This document shows, in pieces, positions 8,085-16,295 of a DNA stretch of 64,000 nt. Both the position numbers and the translations under genes were made by a program. Position 1 is the first letter of the stretch; every line of letters starts with the position of its first letter. A model generated the notes under the pieces. The model saw only the letters and a list, made by a program, of their open reading frames with translations. It ran no database searches and had not been told where the DNA came from. The DNA comes from an uncultured Ruminiclostridium sp. (GTDB lineage: Bacteria > Bacillota > Clostridia > Oscillospirales > Ruminococcaceae), in the NCBI GenBank assembly GCA_910588335.1, contig CAJUQV010000005.1, forward strand, positions 1 to 64,000. Reading direction: 5' to 3'.

Positions 8085-8598
8085 TTTTAAGAAGCGCAAG
8101 CTGTGTTTTGGCGTCGGTGATTTCGCCGTTCATTACCATTTCCACAGCCTTATCAAAGGGTATTTTCTTTACATCAAGAAATTCGTCCTCATCAAGCTTT
8201 TGCTCTGCCTGGGAAAGTCCCCGGGCAAGATACATATGAATGATTTCTGTGTCATAGGCGGGAGTAGGCAGAAGGCAGCCGAGATAATCATATTTTTCGG
8301 CGGTGCAGCCCGTTTCTTCTTTAAGCTCGCGTTTTCCGCAGGCAAAATGATCCTCGCCCCACTCCAGCTTTCCAGCCGGAATTTCCGTAAGCACTTTATG
8401 GTGAGGGTATCTAAGCTGCGTCACCATTATAACCTCGTTGTCATCGGTGAGCGGAACAACGCACACTCCGCCGGGATGCTTTATAACTTCACGGATTACT
8501 TCACTGTTGTTTTCAAGGAGCGCCTTATCTCTGTAAAGCTTAACTATTTTTCCGTCATATACAAGACTGCTTTCCAGAGTTTTTTCATCAAGATGCAT
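8047..8598 (-). CDS. Nudix hydrolase, ADP-ribose pyrophosphatase type
   Basis: 183-residue Nudix hydrolase resembling ADP-ribose pyrophosphatases (NudF/YqkG group), which hydrolyse ADP-ribose to AMP and ribose-5-phosphate. The Nudix box G-KLEWG-E-x7-RELKEETGC is complete, preceded by QLRYPHHKVLTEIPAG, which fits this subgroup. TPAYDTEIIHMYLARGL is the usual following stretch. The start at 8598 is preceded by AAAGGA. It is the last gene of the minus-strand operon with the MetH-like gene 22 bases upstream, and it overlaps spoVG convergently. The exact substrate is inferred from family only. Confidence 0.9.
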   Translation of the reverse strand: MHLDEKTLESSLVYDGKIVKLYRDKALLENNSEVIREVIKHPGGVCVVPLTDDNEVIMVTQLRYPHHKVLTEIPAGKLEWGEDHFACGKRELKEETGCTAEKYDYLGCLLPTPAYDTEIIHMYLARGLSQAEQKLDEDEFLDVKKIPFDKAVEMVMNGEITDAKTQLALLKTKLLLEREDLRK

Positions 8599-8620
8599 CT
8601 GTTACAAGTCCTTTCTTTAT

Positions 8621-9793
8621 CTAATAAACTACGGCGCCGTATTTTTCGCACATTTCATCAAGCTCTTCTTTTGGAATCAGCGTGTCGCTGTCTATCAGCG
8701 CAATGCCCTGATAGAGCATAAGCGCCATTCTAAGAGCCAGAGGATCTTCCGATAAAAACATAACGGGTAGCGTGGACATATTTGCGTTGCGTGCAAAGTC
8801 TATGGCGTCGTCATTGGAGTTTATTTCGACCCGCAGTATATCGCATGAGGTTTTACAGATATCGGAGATAGTTTCTTCCATATCGGGAAGGCAGCGTATG
8901 GGTTCCGATATTTCAGTGGTATCCGCTTCCAGAAAAAACGTATCCGCGTAATAGGTGAAAACAAAAAAGTCATCATAAGGCTCAATTTCCGTATCGGAGA
9001 AGCTGATTGCATTTTTTTCCTCAGGCATTGGATTTACGCTTTCCGTGATAAAATACTTGAATTTCCCGCAGCCGAGAATATCCGGCAATTCGGAGCTTTC
9101 CCAGTTCAGATCGGCAATCAGGGGTATTTTGGCATATGGGATAAGCTCTTTTGCCGTTTCGGAATATATTTCCGAATCCTCGCCTTGTATCCCGAAAGCG
9201 TCGCTCCCCATTTCCTGAGCCGTTACCATTCCCCCTAAGGCGGAAATTCCTCCCGTTTCGTCCGAATCGCCGTTTGTAGGTGAAATTATTGTGAAAACAG
9301 GTTTTTCCGTCTTTTTACAGGAAAGCAGCGCGGCTCTCATATCCGACATCGAGGAAATACCCTTTATAATGTACAAATCCACATGCTCATCTAAGGCGCG
9401 AACCTGTTCGTCATAGGCGGAAATAAGCTCGGTAAAGCTTATTTCGGAAAACGGGTCAATAAAAATACCGCTGGATCCTATTATTCCCGCAATCATCCTG
9501 CCTTTTGCCGCAGACGAATGTTTTACGGCTTCGGCGATCATATGGTTTATCGCCCCGCAGTTTAAAGCTCCTAAATCTGTTTTTAACTCCGAAAGCATAA
9601 AACGGTTCAGTTTTTCGGTAGGCAATCCAAAAATATCCCCATTAACAATATTGCCCGCTTTTATGTCAATATATTCCTTATTTTCCAGAACTTCCGTACA
9701 AATTTTATTGTCGGCTTTGTTGAAAAGCTCCGGAAACAGCATTTCGGAGGCAGCAAAAATGCAGCGTCGTTTATGATCGTCGTCCGTATTCAT
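8621..9793 (-). CDS. Degenerate homocysteine S-methyltransferase/MetH-like protein
   Basis: 390-residue protein I recognise only distantly. Residues about 75-215 follow the homocysteine methyltransferase domain of MetH: GRMIAGIIGSSGIFIDPF, FTELISAYDEQVRALDEHVD and MVTAQEMGSDAFGIQG. The Cys of the family GxNC motif is replaced (GIQG), and the later GGCC pair is absent, so the zinc site needed for catalysis is missing. The last 70 residues (LPVMFLSEDPLALRMALMLY then GIALIDSD) resemble the pterin-binding domain of MetH with its IDS motif altered. AAAGGAAC precedes the ATG. It lies between argS and the Nudix gene in one operon. Possibly a non-catalytic paralog; function unknown. Confidence 0.65.
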   Translation of the reverse strand: MNTDDDHKRRCIFAASEMLFPELFNKADNKICTEVLENKEYIDIKAGNIVNGDIFGLPTEKLNRFMLSELKTDLGALNCGAINHMIAEAVKHSSAAKGRMIAGIIGSSGIFIDPFSEISFTELISAYDEQVRALDEHVDLYIIKGISSMSDMRAALLSCKKTEKPVFTIISPTNGDSDETGGISALGGMVTAQEMGSDAFGIQGEDSEIYSETAKELIPYAKIPLIADLNWESSELPDILGCGKFKYFITESVNPMPEEKNAISFSDTEIEPYDDFFVFTYYADTFFLEADTTEISEPIRCLPDMEETISDICKTSCDILRVEINSNDDAIDFARNANMSTLPVMFLSEDPLALRMALMLYQGIALIDSDTLIPKEELDEMCEKYGAVVY

Positions 9794-9817
9794 TTAAATG
9801 TTCCTTTCTTATGCTTA

Positions 9818-11503
9818 TCACATTTTCTCGGGAGCATCCACTTTAAGCAAATCAAGCAAATTTTTAATTACAATCTTTGCGGCGGTACACAAAGAAAGCC
9901 TTGACTGCAATACCTTTTCTTCCGTTCCTTTAATGGGACAGGCGTCGTAAAATTTGTGGAAATGCTGCGCAAGCTCCACAAGGTATCTTGTAATAACCGA
10001 TGGGTTATATGTTTTTGCCCCCTCGCTTATAACATCGGGAAGAGCGGCTATGTGTCTTATAAGCTCTATTTCCGCCTTTTCGGAATAAACCGACTCCGCG
10101 TCGGAAATAATTTTTAACTCGTTTCCTTCCTCTTTTTGCTTTTCCAATATGCGGCATATTCTGGCGTGGGCGTACTGTACATAGTAAACCGGATTGTTGG
10201 AGCTTTCCTCTATCGCAAGGTCAAGGTCAAATTCAAAATGAGTATTGGGGTCGCGGAGATTAAAGAAAAATCTTGCCGCATCCATGGGTATTTCGTCAAG
10301 CAGCGTAGACAGTGTGATGGCTTTGCCGGATCTTTTGGACAGTTTTACCGTTTCGCCGTTTCTCACGAGTCTGACCATCTGCATTATCACTACGTCGAGC
10401 CTTGACGAATCAACGCCCAAAGCCGAGAGCGCCGCTCTCATACGAGGAACATAACCGTGGTGATCCGCACCCAAAATGTCTATTGCGGTATCAAACCCTC
10501 TTTTGACGAGCTTATTGTAATGGTAAGCTATGTCGGGTACCGAATAAGTGGGTACGCCGTTTGCTCTTATAAGCACTCTGTCCTTGTCGTCTCCAAGCTC
10601 GGAGGATTTAAACCAAAGTGCGCCGTCCTGTTCGTAAGTATAGCCTTTTTCTTTAAGAAGTTCAATTACCTCCGCGACAGAGCCGTCGTTATGGAGAGTA
10701 CTTTCTTTAAACCATGTGTCATATTTTATCCTGTATTTCAGCAGATCCTCTTCCAGTCCCTTTATGTTTATGGGAAGGGCATAGTCCACAAGTGCCTGTC
10801 GGCGTTCTTCTTCGCTTGTATTTAAGTATTTGTCGCCGTATTTATTTGCGAAATTTTCCGCGTGGTCGATAATATCCTGCCCGTGATAGGAATCCTCCGG
10901 CATTTCCACATTATCTCCGAAATGCTGACGATAACGTATATCAAGGCTTAAAGCAAATTTATTTATCTGATTTCCCGCGTCGTTGATATAAAATTCGCGC
11001 TCAACATAGTACCCCGCGTATTGGAGCAGTGAAGCGAGGCAGTCGCCCAAAGCGCCGCCTCTCGCGTTGCCTATGTGCATTGGACCGGTAGGATTGGCGG
11101 AGACAAATTCCACAAGTATTTTTTTCCCCGCGCCGTCGTTGGTTTTGCCGTAATCCTCTTTTTCCCTGAGCACCGCGTTTACCGTTTCGGCAAACCAATT
11201 TTTGCTTACAAAAAAGTTAAGGAAACCTGGACCCGCAAGTTCGATTTTTTCAAAAACGGTACCTTCCAGAACCGCGCTGTCCACTATCAGGGAAGCAATG
11301 GCGCGGGGATTCTGCTTGAGTGTTTTGGCGGATACCAAAGCGGCGTTGCAGGAAAAATCCCCGTGGGTTTTGTCGTTCGGTATTTCTACGGCAAATGCCG
11401 GCAGAGGCTCGGCAGGCAGCTTTCCTTCCGCCACAAGTTTGCCCAATGCGCTCAGCACTATTTCTTTTACGTCGTTTTTTGCGGTTGCTACGGTGTTTAT
11501 CAT
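9818..11503 (-). CDS. argS: Arginyl-tRNA synthetase
   Basis: 561-residue class I synthetase that charges tRNA-Arg. The HIGH signature is in VSANPTGPMHIGNARGG near residue 135, and a KMSKS-like loop is VKLSKRSGKAITLS. The N-terminal Add1 domain and the C-terminal DALR anticodon domain (YAHARICRILEK, then VELAQHFHKFYDACPI) are complete, and length is standard. The start at 11503 has AAGGAG slightly far upstream. It sits between DUF1934 and the MetH-like gene in a minus-strand operon; DUF1934 next to argS is a common Firmicutes arrangement. Confidence 0.98.
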   Translation of the reverse strand: MINTVATAKNDVKEIVLSALGKLVAEGKLPAEPLPAFAVEIPNDKTHGDFSCNAALVSAKTLKQNPRAIASLIVDSAVLEGTVFEKIELAGPGFLNFFVSKNWFAETVNAVLREKEDYGKTNDGAGKKILVEFVSANPTGPMHIGNARGGALGDCLASLLQYAGYYVEREFYINDAGNQINKFALSLDIRYRQHFGDNVEMPEDSYHGQDIIDHAENFANKYGDKYLNTSEEERRQALVDYALPINIKGLEEDLLKYRIKYDTWFKESTLHNDGSVAEVIELLKEKGYTYEQDGALWFKSSELGDDKDRVLIRANGVPTYSVPDIAYHYNKLVKRGFDTAIDILGADHHGYVPRMRAALSALGVDSSRLDVVIMQMVRLVRNGETVKLSKRSGKAITLSTLLDEIPMDAARFFFNLRDPNTHFEFDLDLAIEESSNNPVYYVQYAHARICRILEKQKEEGNELKIISDAESVYSEKAEIELIRHIAALPDVISEGAKTYNPSVITRYLVELAQHFHKFYDACPIKGTEEKVLQSRLSLCTAAKIVIKNLLDLLKVDAPEKM

Positions 11504-11533
11504 TGTTTAAGCTATCTCCTTATAATTTATATT

Positions 11534-11974
11534 TTAGGCTTTGCCGTTACATTCCTCGACATTCACAAATATTTCGTTTTCCGACAAAAAGTCCGAATTT
11601 ACATCTATGGTATATTTCATGTACAAATCACCGCCGTTGTCCCCGATACCGTTTTTAAGCTCATCGGTGTTGATGCCTATCATAAAATCGCCGAAGGGTG
11701 TGCCGTAATGTCCGTGATGCTTTTTTCCTTTTTCTATAAACAATGTTGAATTGGCTTTTCCCGTTCTTGACATTTTCACAAAGCTGTCGGTTACGTCAAG
11801 AGCCACCCGGCAGCCTTCAAATCCCATAACTTCGGTTTCGTCATAGGCTATCCGATACCCGTCGTTGTCTTTTAACCTTGAAAGCTTTCCGAAAGTAAAA
11901 AGCTCGGTTACTTCTCCGTCTTCTTCGTCTGCGGACTGTATCGTTTTTATTTTTATACGGACTTCCTTATTCAT
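11534..11974 (-). CDS. DUF1934 (YwiB-like) beta-barrel protein
   Basis: 146-residue DUF1934 protein, a calycin-like beta barrel of unknown function common in Firmicutes, typically beside argS as here. Visible family features are the N-terminal strand VRIKIKTIQSADEEDGEV, the YDETEVMGFEGC turn, and GDFMIGINTDELKN followed by GGDLYMKYTIDVN. The ATG at 11974 follows GGAG at six bases; an ATG at 11986 is possible but its own Shine-Dalgarno would be missing. It ends 30 bases before argS. No signal peptide, so it should be cytoplasmic. Confidence 0.88.
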   Translation of the reverse strand: MNKEVRIKIKTIQSADEEDGEVTELFTFGKLSRLKDNDGYRIAYDETEVMGFEGCRVALDVTDSFVKMSRTGKANSTLFIEKGKKHHGHYGTPFGDFMIGINTDELKNGIGDNGGDLYMKYTIDVNSDFLSENEIFVNVEECNGKA

Positions 11975-12008
11975 TTCCCGCTCCATTCTGTTTAATGTTA
12001 TGGTGTAG

Positions 12009-13079
12009 TTATGCTTTGGACTCCAGCGCGTTGTTAAGCATTATTTCAAGTATTTCCGAGTATGTAAGTCCTCTTGCCGACAAAAGCGAGGTAAGCGCGC
12101 TTTCTTTGTTAAAACCCGGTACTGTGGACACCTTTGTGCCATACAGCTTATTGTCTCCGGTAAGCAAAAAGTCTATCAAGGCGAAGCCCTGACAGTCTAT
12201 TACGCGAAAAGCGCGTTTTGCGGCAGCTTTTATTTTTTCCGTCAATTCGTCCGATATATCCGCGGGAACTTTAAACTTTGCCGTTTTCCCGATATAATTA
12301 TTAAGACGGTCGATAGTGCTTTCAACGGGAACCGTTTCGCCGATGTCGGAAGCGGTTATCAAACCTTCGTTTTCATATACGCAGCAGCAAAAATTTCTTC
12401 CGGTAACGAAGCTTTCCACAACCGCCTTATGATGATGTGAAAAAGCGATTTTTAAAGCGGATTTTAGCTCGTTTTTATCAAAAGCTATATTTGAGCCTAT
12501 TGAGGAACTGCAGCTTGAGGCTTTTACTCTTAAAGGATAGCTTAAGTCTTTTTCCCGAACGTCTATTATTTCGTTGATATATGGCATATCGCTGCGTTCC
12601 ATACAAAAATATTTAATTGTTTCTATTCCGGCTTCGTCAAGCAGCAGGTGGGTCATTGACCTGTCCACTGCGGAGGCGGAGGCTTCCGGATTGCTCCCCA
12701 AAAAGGGGATGCCCGCCAATTTGCACAGGCTTTGTATGCGTCCGCATTCACCGAATTTACCGTAAATTACCGAAAAAATGACGTCCACACGCTGAACCGC
12801 CATTACGGAACTGTCAATAAGCTTTATTATGCCGTGATGAACCGCGTCCGGGCTTATGACGGCCGGGCAGCAGTCGGAATCGTTTTCCCAGCTTCCGTCG
12901 GCTATGGCCTCATAATTTCCGGGATAGTATAGCCAACGTCCCACTCTTGTAATGCCGATAGGGATAATGTCATAGTTTTCTCCGGATAAAGTGGTTATAA
13001 CCGAATACGCCGCTCTAAGAGAAACCGAATAATCTTTTGACTGTCCCCCGAACAGTACAGCCACCTTAGTTTTTGCCAT
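12009..13079 (-). CDS. D-alanine--D-alanine ligase-like ATP-grasp protein, metal ligands changed
   Basis: 356-residue ATP-grasp protein related to Ddl, which joins two D-alanines for peptidoglycan. The N-terminal part has VAVLFGGQSKDYSVSLRAA, the centre IYGKFGECGRIQSLCKLAGI in place of the usual HGxxGEDG, and the end STVPGFNKESAL in place of NTxPGFT. The residues that bind magnesium in Ddl, E and N of the NExNT motif, are K and S here (GTKVSTVPG), and the Arg of RVDF is Leu. The nucleotide sequence was re-read and supports this. It may be inactive or have another function, so I give no gene symbol. It is the first gene of the operon behind a strong promoter. Confidence 0.8.
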   Translation of the reverse strand: MAKTKVAVLFGGQSKDYSVSLRAAYSVITTLSGENYDIIPIGITRVGRWLYYPGNYEAIADGSWENDSDCCPAVISPDAVHHGIIKLIDSSVMAVQRVDVIFSVIYGKFGECGRIQSLCKLAGIPFLGSNPEASASAVDRSMTHLLLDEAGIETIKYFCMERSDMPYINEIIDVREKDLSYPLRVKASSCSSSIGSNIAFDKNELKSALKIAFSHHHKAVVESFVTGRNFCCCVYENEGLITASDIGETVPVESTIDRLNNYIGKTAKFKVPADISDELTEKIKAAAKRAFRVIDCQGFALIDFLLTGDNKLYGTKVSTVPGFNKESALTSLLSARGLTYSEILEIMLNNALESKA

Positions 13080-13125
13080 TTGCTTGCTACCTAACCTTTA
13101 TTTTTTTCATACATACTATTAAAAA

Positions 13126-13154
13126 ATTATACCATATATGTAAAAAATTTGCAA
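13126..13154 (-). promoter_or_regulatory. sigma-A promoter of the ddl-like/argS operon
   Basis: On the minus strand TTGCAA (13154-13149), 17 bases, TATAAT (13131-13126). It lies about 50 bases upstream of the ddl-like gene and probably drives the genes down to the Nudix hydrolase. Confidence 0.8.
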
Positions 13155-13237
13155 GGGTTGGTATAAACTTTTTATGTGTAATACTATAATTAAAAAATTA
13201 TTTTAGAAAAGCTTTTAGGATATGATTCATTTTTTAC

Positions 13238-13795
13238 TTAGATTTTACCGCCGATTTTTTTATTTATTTTCGGTTTTACCCATTTTCTGAATCCGTAAAA
13301 CAAGTAATTAAGACAAAAGTCGTAAAGCAAAAACGCGACGTTTGCAGCGCCCCAAAGCACATAAACGGCCATATCACCGAACATTTCCAGCCCCTCCAGT
13401 ATTTGTTCCAGATTAAGTATATGAGAAACAATACGGAAAGCTATCACAATGGCGGTATTAAATATAAGAAATTTTATCACATAGGAAAAAAAGCCGGGTT
13501 TAATTTTCTCCGTAAGCTCCTTTACAAGTGGGTAGTAGCCAAAGAAAAAAAGGTAATACAAATCCGCTTCGATTTCGGGAACTATCATAAAACACAGCAA
13601 TGCCGAGGCGGCATATGAGAGAAGCCCCCATTTTCTGTTTATTTGATCCGATACGGTCCAGATGCACATTCCCGAAAATGCGGGCAGGACATAGGTCATT
13701 GACGGAATAAGAGCCAGAAGCATTATTATGGTGCTTAATGCGGTCATTATTCCGCAATAGGCTATTTTAAAGCTTTTACCGCTTCGTACAGACAT
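13238..13795 (-). CDS. Polytopic membrane protein, unknown
   Basis: 185-residue protein with about five hydrophobic helices (roughly residues 15-35, 50-65, 75-95, 105-125, 145-170) and a basic C-terminus (KWVKPKINKKIGGKI). I do not recognise a family for certain; size and layout remind me of ECF transporter S-components, and FFGYYPLVKELTEKIK is a memorable stretch. The start is uncertain: ATG at 13795 has no close Shine-Dalgarno, and an upstream ATG at 13819 lacks one too. It follows tyrA by about 60 bases and may share its transcript. Located in the membrane by inference from hydropathy. Confidence 0.75.
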   Translation of the reverse strand: MSVRSGKSFKIAYCGIMTALSTIIMLLALIPSMTYVLPAFSGMCIWTVSDQINRKWGLLSYAASALLCFMIVPEIEADLYYLFFFGYYPLVKELTEKIKPGFFSYVIKFLIFNTAIVIAFRIVSHILNLEQILEGLEMFGDMAVYVLWGAANVAFLLYDFCLNYLFYGFRKWVKPKINKKIGGKI

Positions 13796-13854
13796 AATAT
13801 TTATAAACGTTCCTTTCATTGGTCAATGTCAACCGCACTGCGGTATAGCTGATT

Positions 13855-14706
13855 TTATCGGTTTTCGGAATACTTTTCGGTACATTTTTCCTTAAGAATC
13901 CTTCCGTCGCGGAGCAAACCGCACAGGCGTTCGCGATCTCCGCTGATGATCGCGTCGCGGTATTCGGTTATGTTTTCTATTATTTGATTCAGCTCGTTTA
14001 AAAGCGATTCTTTATTGCACATAAAAAGACTTGTCCACATATTCTCGTTGAGCTTCGCCACTCTTGTAAGATCCATAAAGCTTCCCGCGGAAAAACCGTT
14101 GAAATCGTTTACCGACGGGCTTTTCACATATGCATTGGAAACAACATGGGCAAGCTGCGAGGTGTAGGCTATTATCTGGTCATGCTTTTCCGGAGCGGCT
14201 ATCACCGCTTTGCCGAAGCCGATGCTGCCGGCTAAGGTTGAAAGCAGATCCACGGCGATTTGTGGGGTGTTTTCACTTGGCGTAATTATAAAACTGGCGT
14301 TGTCAAAAAGGCTGTCGGTGGAATAATCAAAGCCGCTGAACTCTCTCCCCGCCATGGGGTGAGTACCTACAAACATTACGCCTCTTTCCTCAAGAACGGG
14401 GGTACAGGCGTCGACTATTGACTTTTTGACTCCGCAGGTATCCGTTACAATGCTTCCTTTTTTGAATTTGTCGGCGTTTTCGCGTACGAATTCGCATATC
14501 GCTTCCGGGTAAAGACAGATAATGCTGAGATTGGCTTCTTTTAGCTTGTCAATCGTTATTTCCTCGTCTATGGCGTTTTGTTCAAGAGCTTTTCTGATTG
14601 TTTCTTTGTCACTGTCTATGCCCATAATGTGATGAAAGGTGTGTTTCTTAAGGCTTTTGCAAAGGCTCCCGCCTATAAGCCCCAAGCCGATTACTGCAAT
14701 ATTCAT
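13855..14706 (-). CDS. tyrA: Prephenate dehydrogenase
   Basis: 283-residue prephenate dehydrogenase, which oxidises prephenate to 4-hydroxyphenylpyruvate with NAD(P) in tyrosine synthesis. The NAD-binding motif is GLGLIGGSL at residues 7-15; TDTCGVKKSIV, GTHPMAGREFSGF and the helix PEKHDQIIAYTSQLAHVV with its conserved HD and QLPH-like stretch are characteristic. There is no ACT or chorismate mutase domain. AAAGGA lies eight bases before the ATG. The GNAT gene ends 35 bases upstream and the membrane protein follows; no other aromatic pathway gene is in the window. Confidence 0.95.
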   Translation of the reverse strand: MNIAVIGLGLIGGSLCKSLKKHTFHHIMGIDSDKETIRKALEQNAIDEEITIDKLKEANLSIICLYPEAICEFVRENADKFKKGSIVTDTCGVKKSIVDACTPVLEERGVMFVGTHPMAGREFSGFDYSTDSLFDNASFIITPSENTPQIAVDLLSTLAGSIGFGKAVIAAPEKHDQIIAYTSQLAHVVSNAYVKSPSVNDFNGFSAGSFMDLTRVAKLNENMWTSLFMCNKESLLNELNQIIENITEYRDAIISGDRERLCGLLRDGRILKEKCTEKYSENR

Positions 14707-14741
14707 TTATATTATCCTTTCTATATTTGAAATAACGTTCG

Positions 14742-15233
14742 TTATTCGCTGAAGTTTTTTATCATATATCCGCAGGTAAAAGGAAAAAAATCAAATTTCT
14801 CTGTTCCGATATGTATAAAACCGTTAGCCTCATACCATTTTTTTAGCATGGTGTTTTCCTCGACTATACCGATACACATCCTTTTACATCCTGCTTTTTT
14901 TGCTTTCTTAAAGGAATCTTCAAGAAGGCATATTCCAATATTCTTATGGCGGTGCAACGGAAGAACGCATAAATTATTAAGCTCACATTCCTTATTGTTT
15001 CTTAGTGCCAGGGAATAATAACCGATAATTTTGCCTTTGTCATCATAATACGCATACATTGATCTTTTCTCTACCGTTAGTTGATATAAAAGTCTGTCGT
15101 CAGATATGGAAAACGCTGTAAAACGCGGAGCATTGTCAATAGTAAAACCAAATTCATCTGCAACGGTAAGAAAGCTTTTCTTTATAACATCGACGCATTC
15201 GGCAATATCTTTATTATCTATTTTTTTTATCAT
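14742..15233 (-). CDS. GNAT family N-acetyltransferase
   Basis: 163-residue GNAT acetyltransferase using acetyl-CoA. The core signature LNNLCVLPLHRHKNIGICLL contains the RxxxxIG pyrophosphate loop of motif A, and the C-terminal part has NTMLKKWYEANGFIHIGTEK, typical of motif B. Substrate unknown. The start at 15233 is preceded by AAGGGA. It stands at the head of the transcript that continues into tyrA. Confidence 0.85.
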   Translation of the reverse strand: MIKKIDNKDIAECVDVIKKSFLTVADEFGFTIDNAPRFTAFSISDDRLLYQLTVEKRSMYAYYDDKGKIIGYYSLALRNNKECELNNLCVLPLHRHKNIGICLLEDSFKKAKKAGCKRMCIGIVEENTMLKKWYEANGFIHIGTEKFDFFPFTCGYMIKNFSE

Positions 15234-15285
15234 ACTTATGAATATCCCTTCTTGCTGAGAAGCCTGCGTGCCGGGCTTTTTTCAT

Positions 15286-15322
15286 AAAAAAATAACAGAA
15301 GTACAATCACTTCTGTTATTTT
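15286..15322 (-). terminator. Terminator of sigG
   Basis: 14-bp stem AAAATAACAGAAGT/ACTTCTGTTATTTT (15289-15302 with 15309-15322) with a 6-nt loop, followed on the minus strand by a run of T. It lies about 35 bases past the sigG stop and separates it from the GNAT gene. Confidence 0.85.
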
Positions 15323-15354
15323 AACACATTTTTCTTTAAATGTCCATAGGCAAC

Positions 15355-16125
15355 CTATATTTGCCCTTTTATTTTATTTAACGCTCCCTTTTCGAGTCTT
15401 GAAACCTGCGCCTGACTTATGCCTATTTCGTTTGCCACCTCAACCTGAGTTTTTCCCTGAAAAAATCTCAGGTTAAGTATTTTCTTTTCCCGCTGACCCA
15501 AGTTAATAATAGCGTCTTTAAGCGCGATTTCGTTAAGCCAGTTTATATCGTTGTTTTTGTCTCCCACCTGATCCATTACGTAGACGGTATCGCCCGATTC
15601 GGAAAAAACGGGATCGTATAGAGAAACCGGATCGCTTATGGCTTCAAGGGCAATAACCACGTCCTGACGTTTTGCGTTTATCTCATTGGCAATCTCTTCG
15701 ATTGTAGGCTCGGAAGAGCCCTCATTGGTGAGCTTCTCCTTTGCCTGCATGGCCTTATATGCAAGATCGCGCATTGAGCGGGAGATTCTGATGGAACTGT
15801 TGTCGCGTAAAAATCTTCGTATTTCACCGATAATCATCGGCACCGCGTAAGTGCTGAATCTTACGTTAAGCGAAAGATCAAAATTGTCTATCGCCTTTAT
15901 AAGTCCGATTACCCCCACCTGAAACAGATCGTCTGGATTTTCGCCGCGTCCCGTAAACCGCTGTATAACGCTCAGCACAAGGCGCAGATTACCGTTGATA
16001 AGCTCCTCGCGGGCTTTCATATCGCCGTCCTTTATTTTTTTAAGCAGCTCGATCTTTTCGCTTTCCTTAAGTACTTTAAGCTTTGCCGTGTTTACACCGC
16101 TTATTTCTACTTTATTGTAGTACAT
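15355..16125 (-). CDS. sigG: RNA polymerase sporulation sigma factor SigG
   Basis: 256-residue late forespore sigma factor sigma-G. It opens with YYNKVEISGVNTAKLKVL, the N-terminal signature of SigG, then region 2 (NGNLRLVLSVIQRFTGRGEN, DLFQVGVIGLIKAIDNFDLS), the PMIIGEIRRFLRDN stretch, region 3, and region 4 helix-turn-helix GISQAQVSRLEKGAL. In spore formers it directs forespore genes after engulfment. The start at 16125 has CAGGAAGTG upstream; a second ATG at 16143 overlaps that site and is less likely. It follows sigE by 170 bases, as in the spoIIGA-sigE-sigG order of Bacillus and Clostridia, and ends in its own terminator. Confidence 0.97.
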   Translation of the reverse strand: MYYNKVEISGVNTAKLKVLKESEKIELLKKIKDGDMKAREELINGNLRLVLSVIQRFTGRGENPDDLFQVGVIGLIKAIDNFDLSLNVRFSTYAVPMIIGEIRRFLRDNSSIRISRSMRDLAYKAMQAKEKLTNEGSSEPTIEEIANEINAKRQDVVIALEAISDPVSLYDPVFSESGDTVYVMDQVGDKNNDINWLNEIALKDAIINLGQREKKILNLRFFQGKTQVEVANEIGISQAQVSRLEKGALNKIKGQI

Positions 16126-16295
16126 CTGATCACTTCCTGCCATAAATTTTCTTTTACATAAAAAGTATGGACAGGAAGGTTTTTCTTTATTCTTGGAATT
16201 TTTTTCAAAAAGCGAAATTTGAGGTGAAAGTTATGTGAAGATAGGTTAGATTTTATCTGCTTGTGATGTTTCAGGTTGAGTTGTGCGGTGTCGCC

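Noticed and set aside
15261..15282. Small hairpin AGCC...GGCT followed by TTTTTT on the plus strand
   Set aside because: There is no plus-strand gene upstream for it to terminate and the stem is only four pairs.
16126..16200. sigma-F or sigma-G promoter in front of sigG
   Set aside because: CATAC and GAAAATTT are present but the spacing and the -10 match are too poor to claim.
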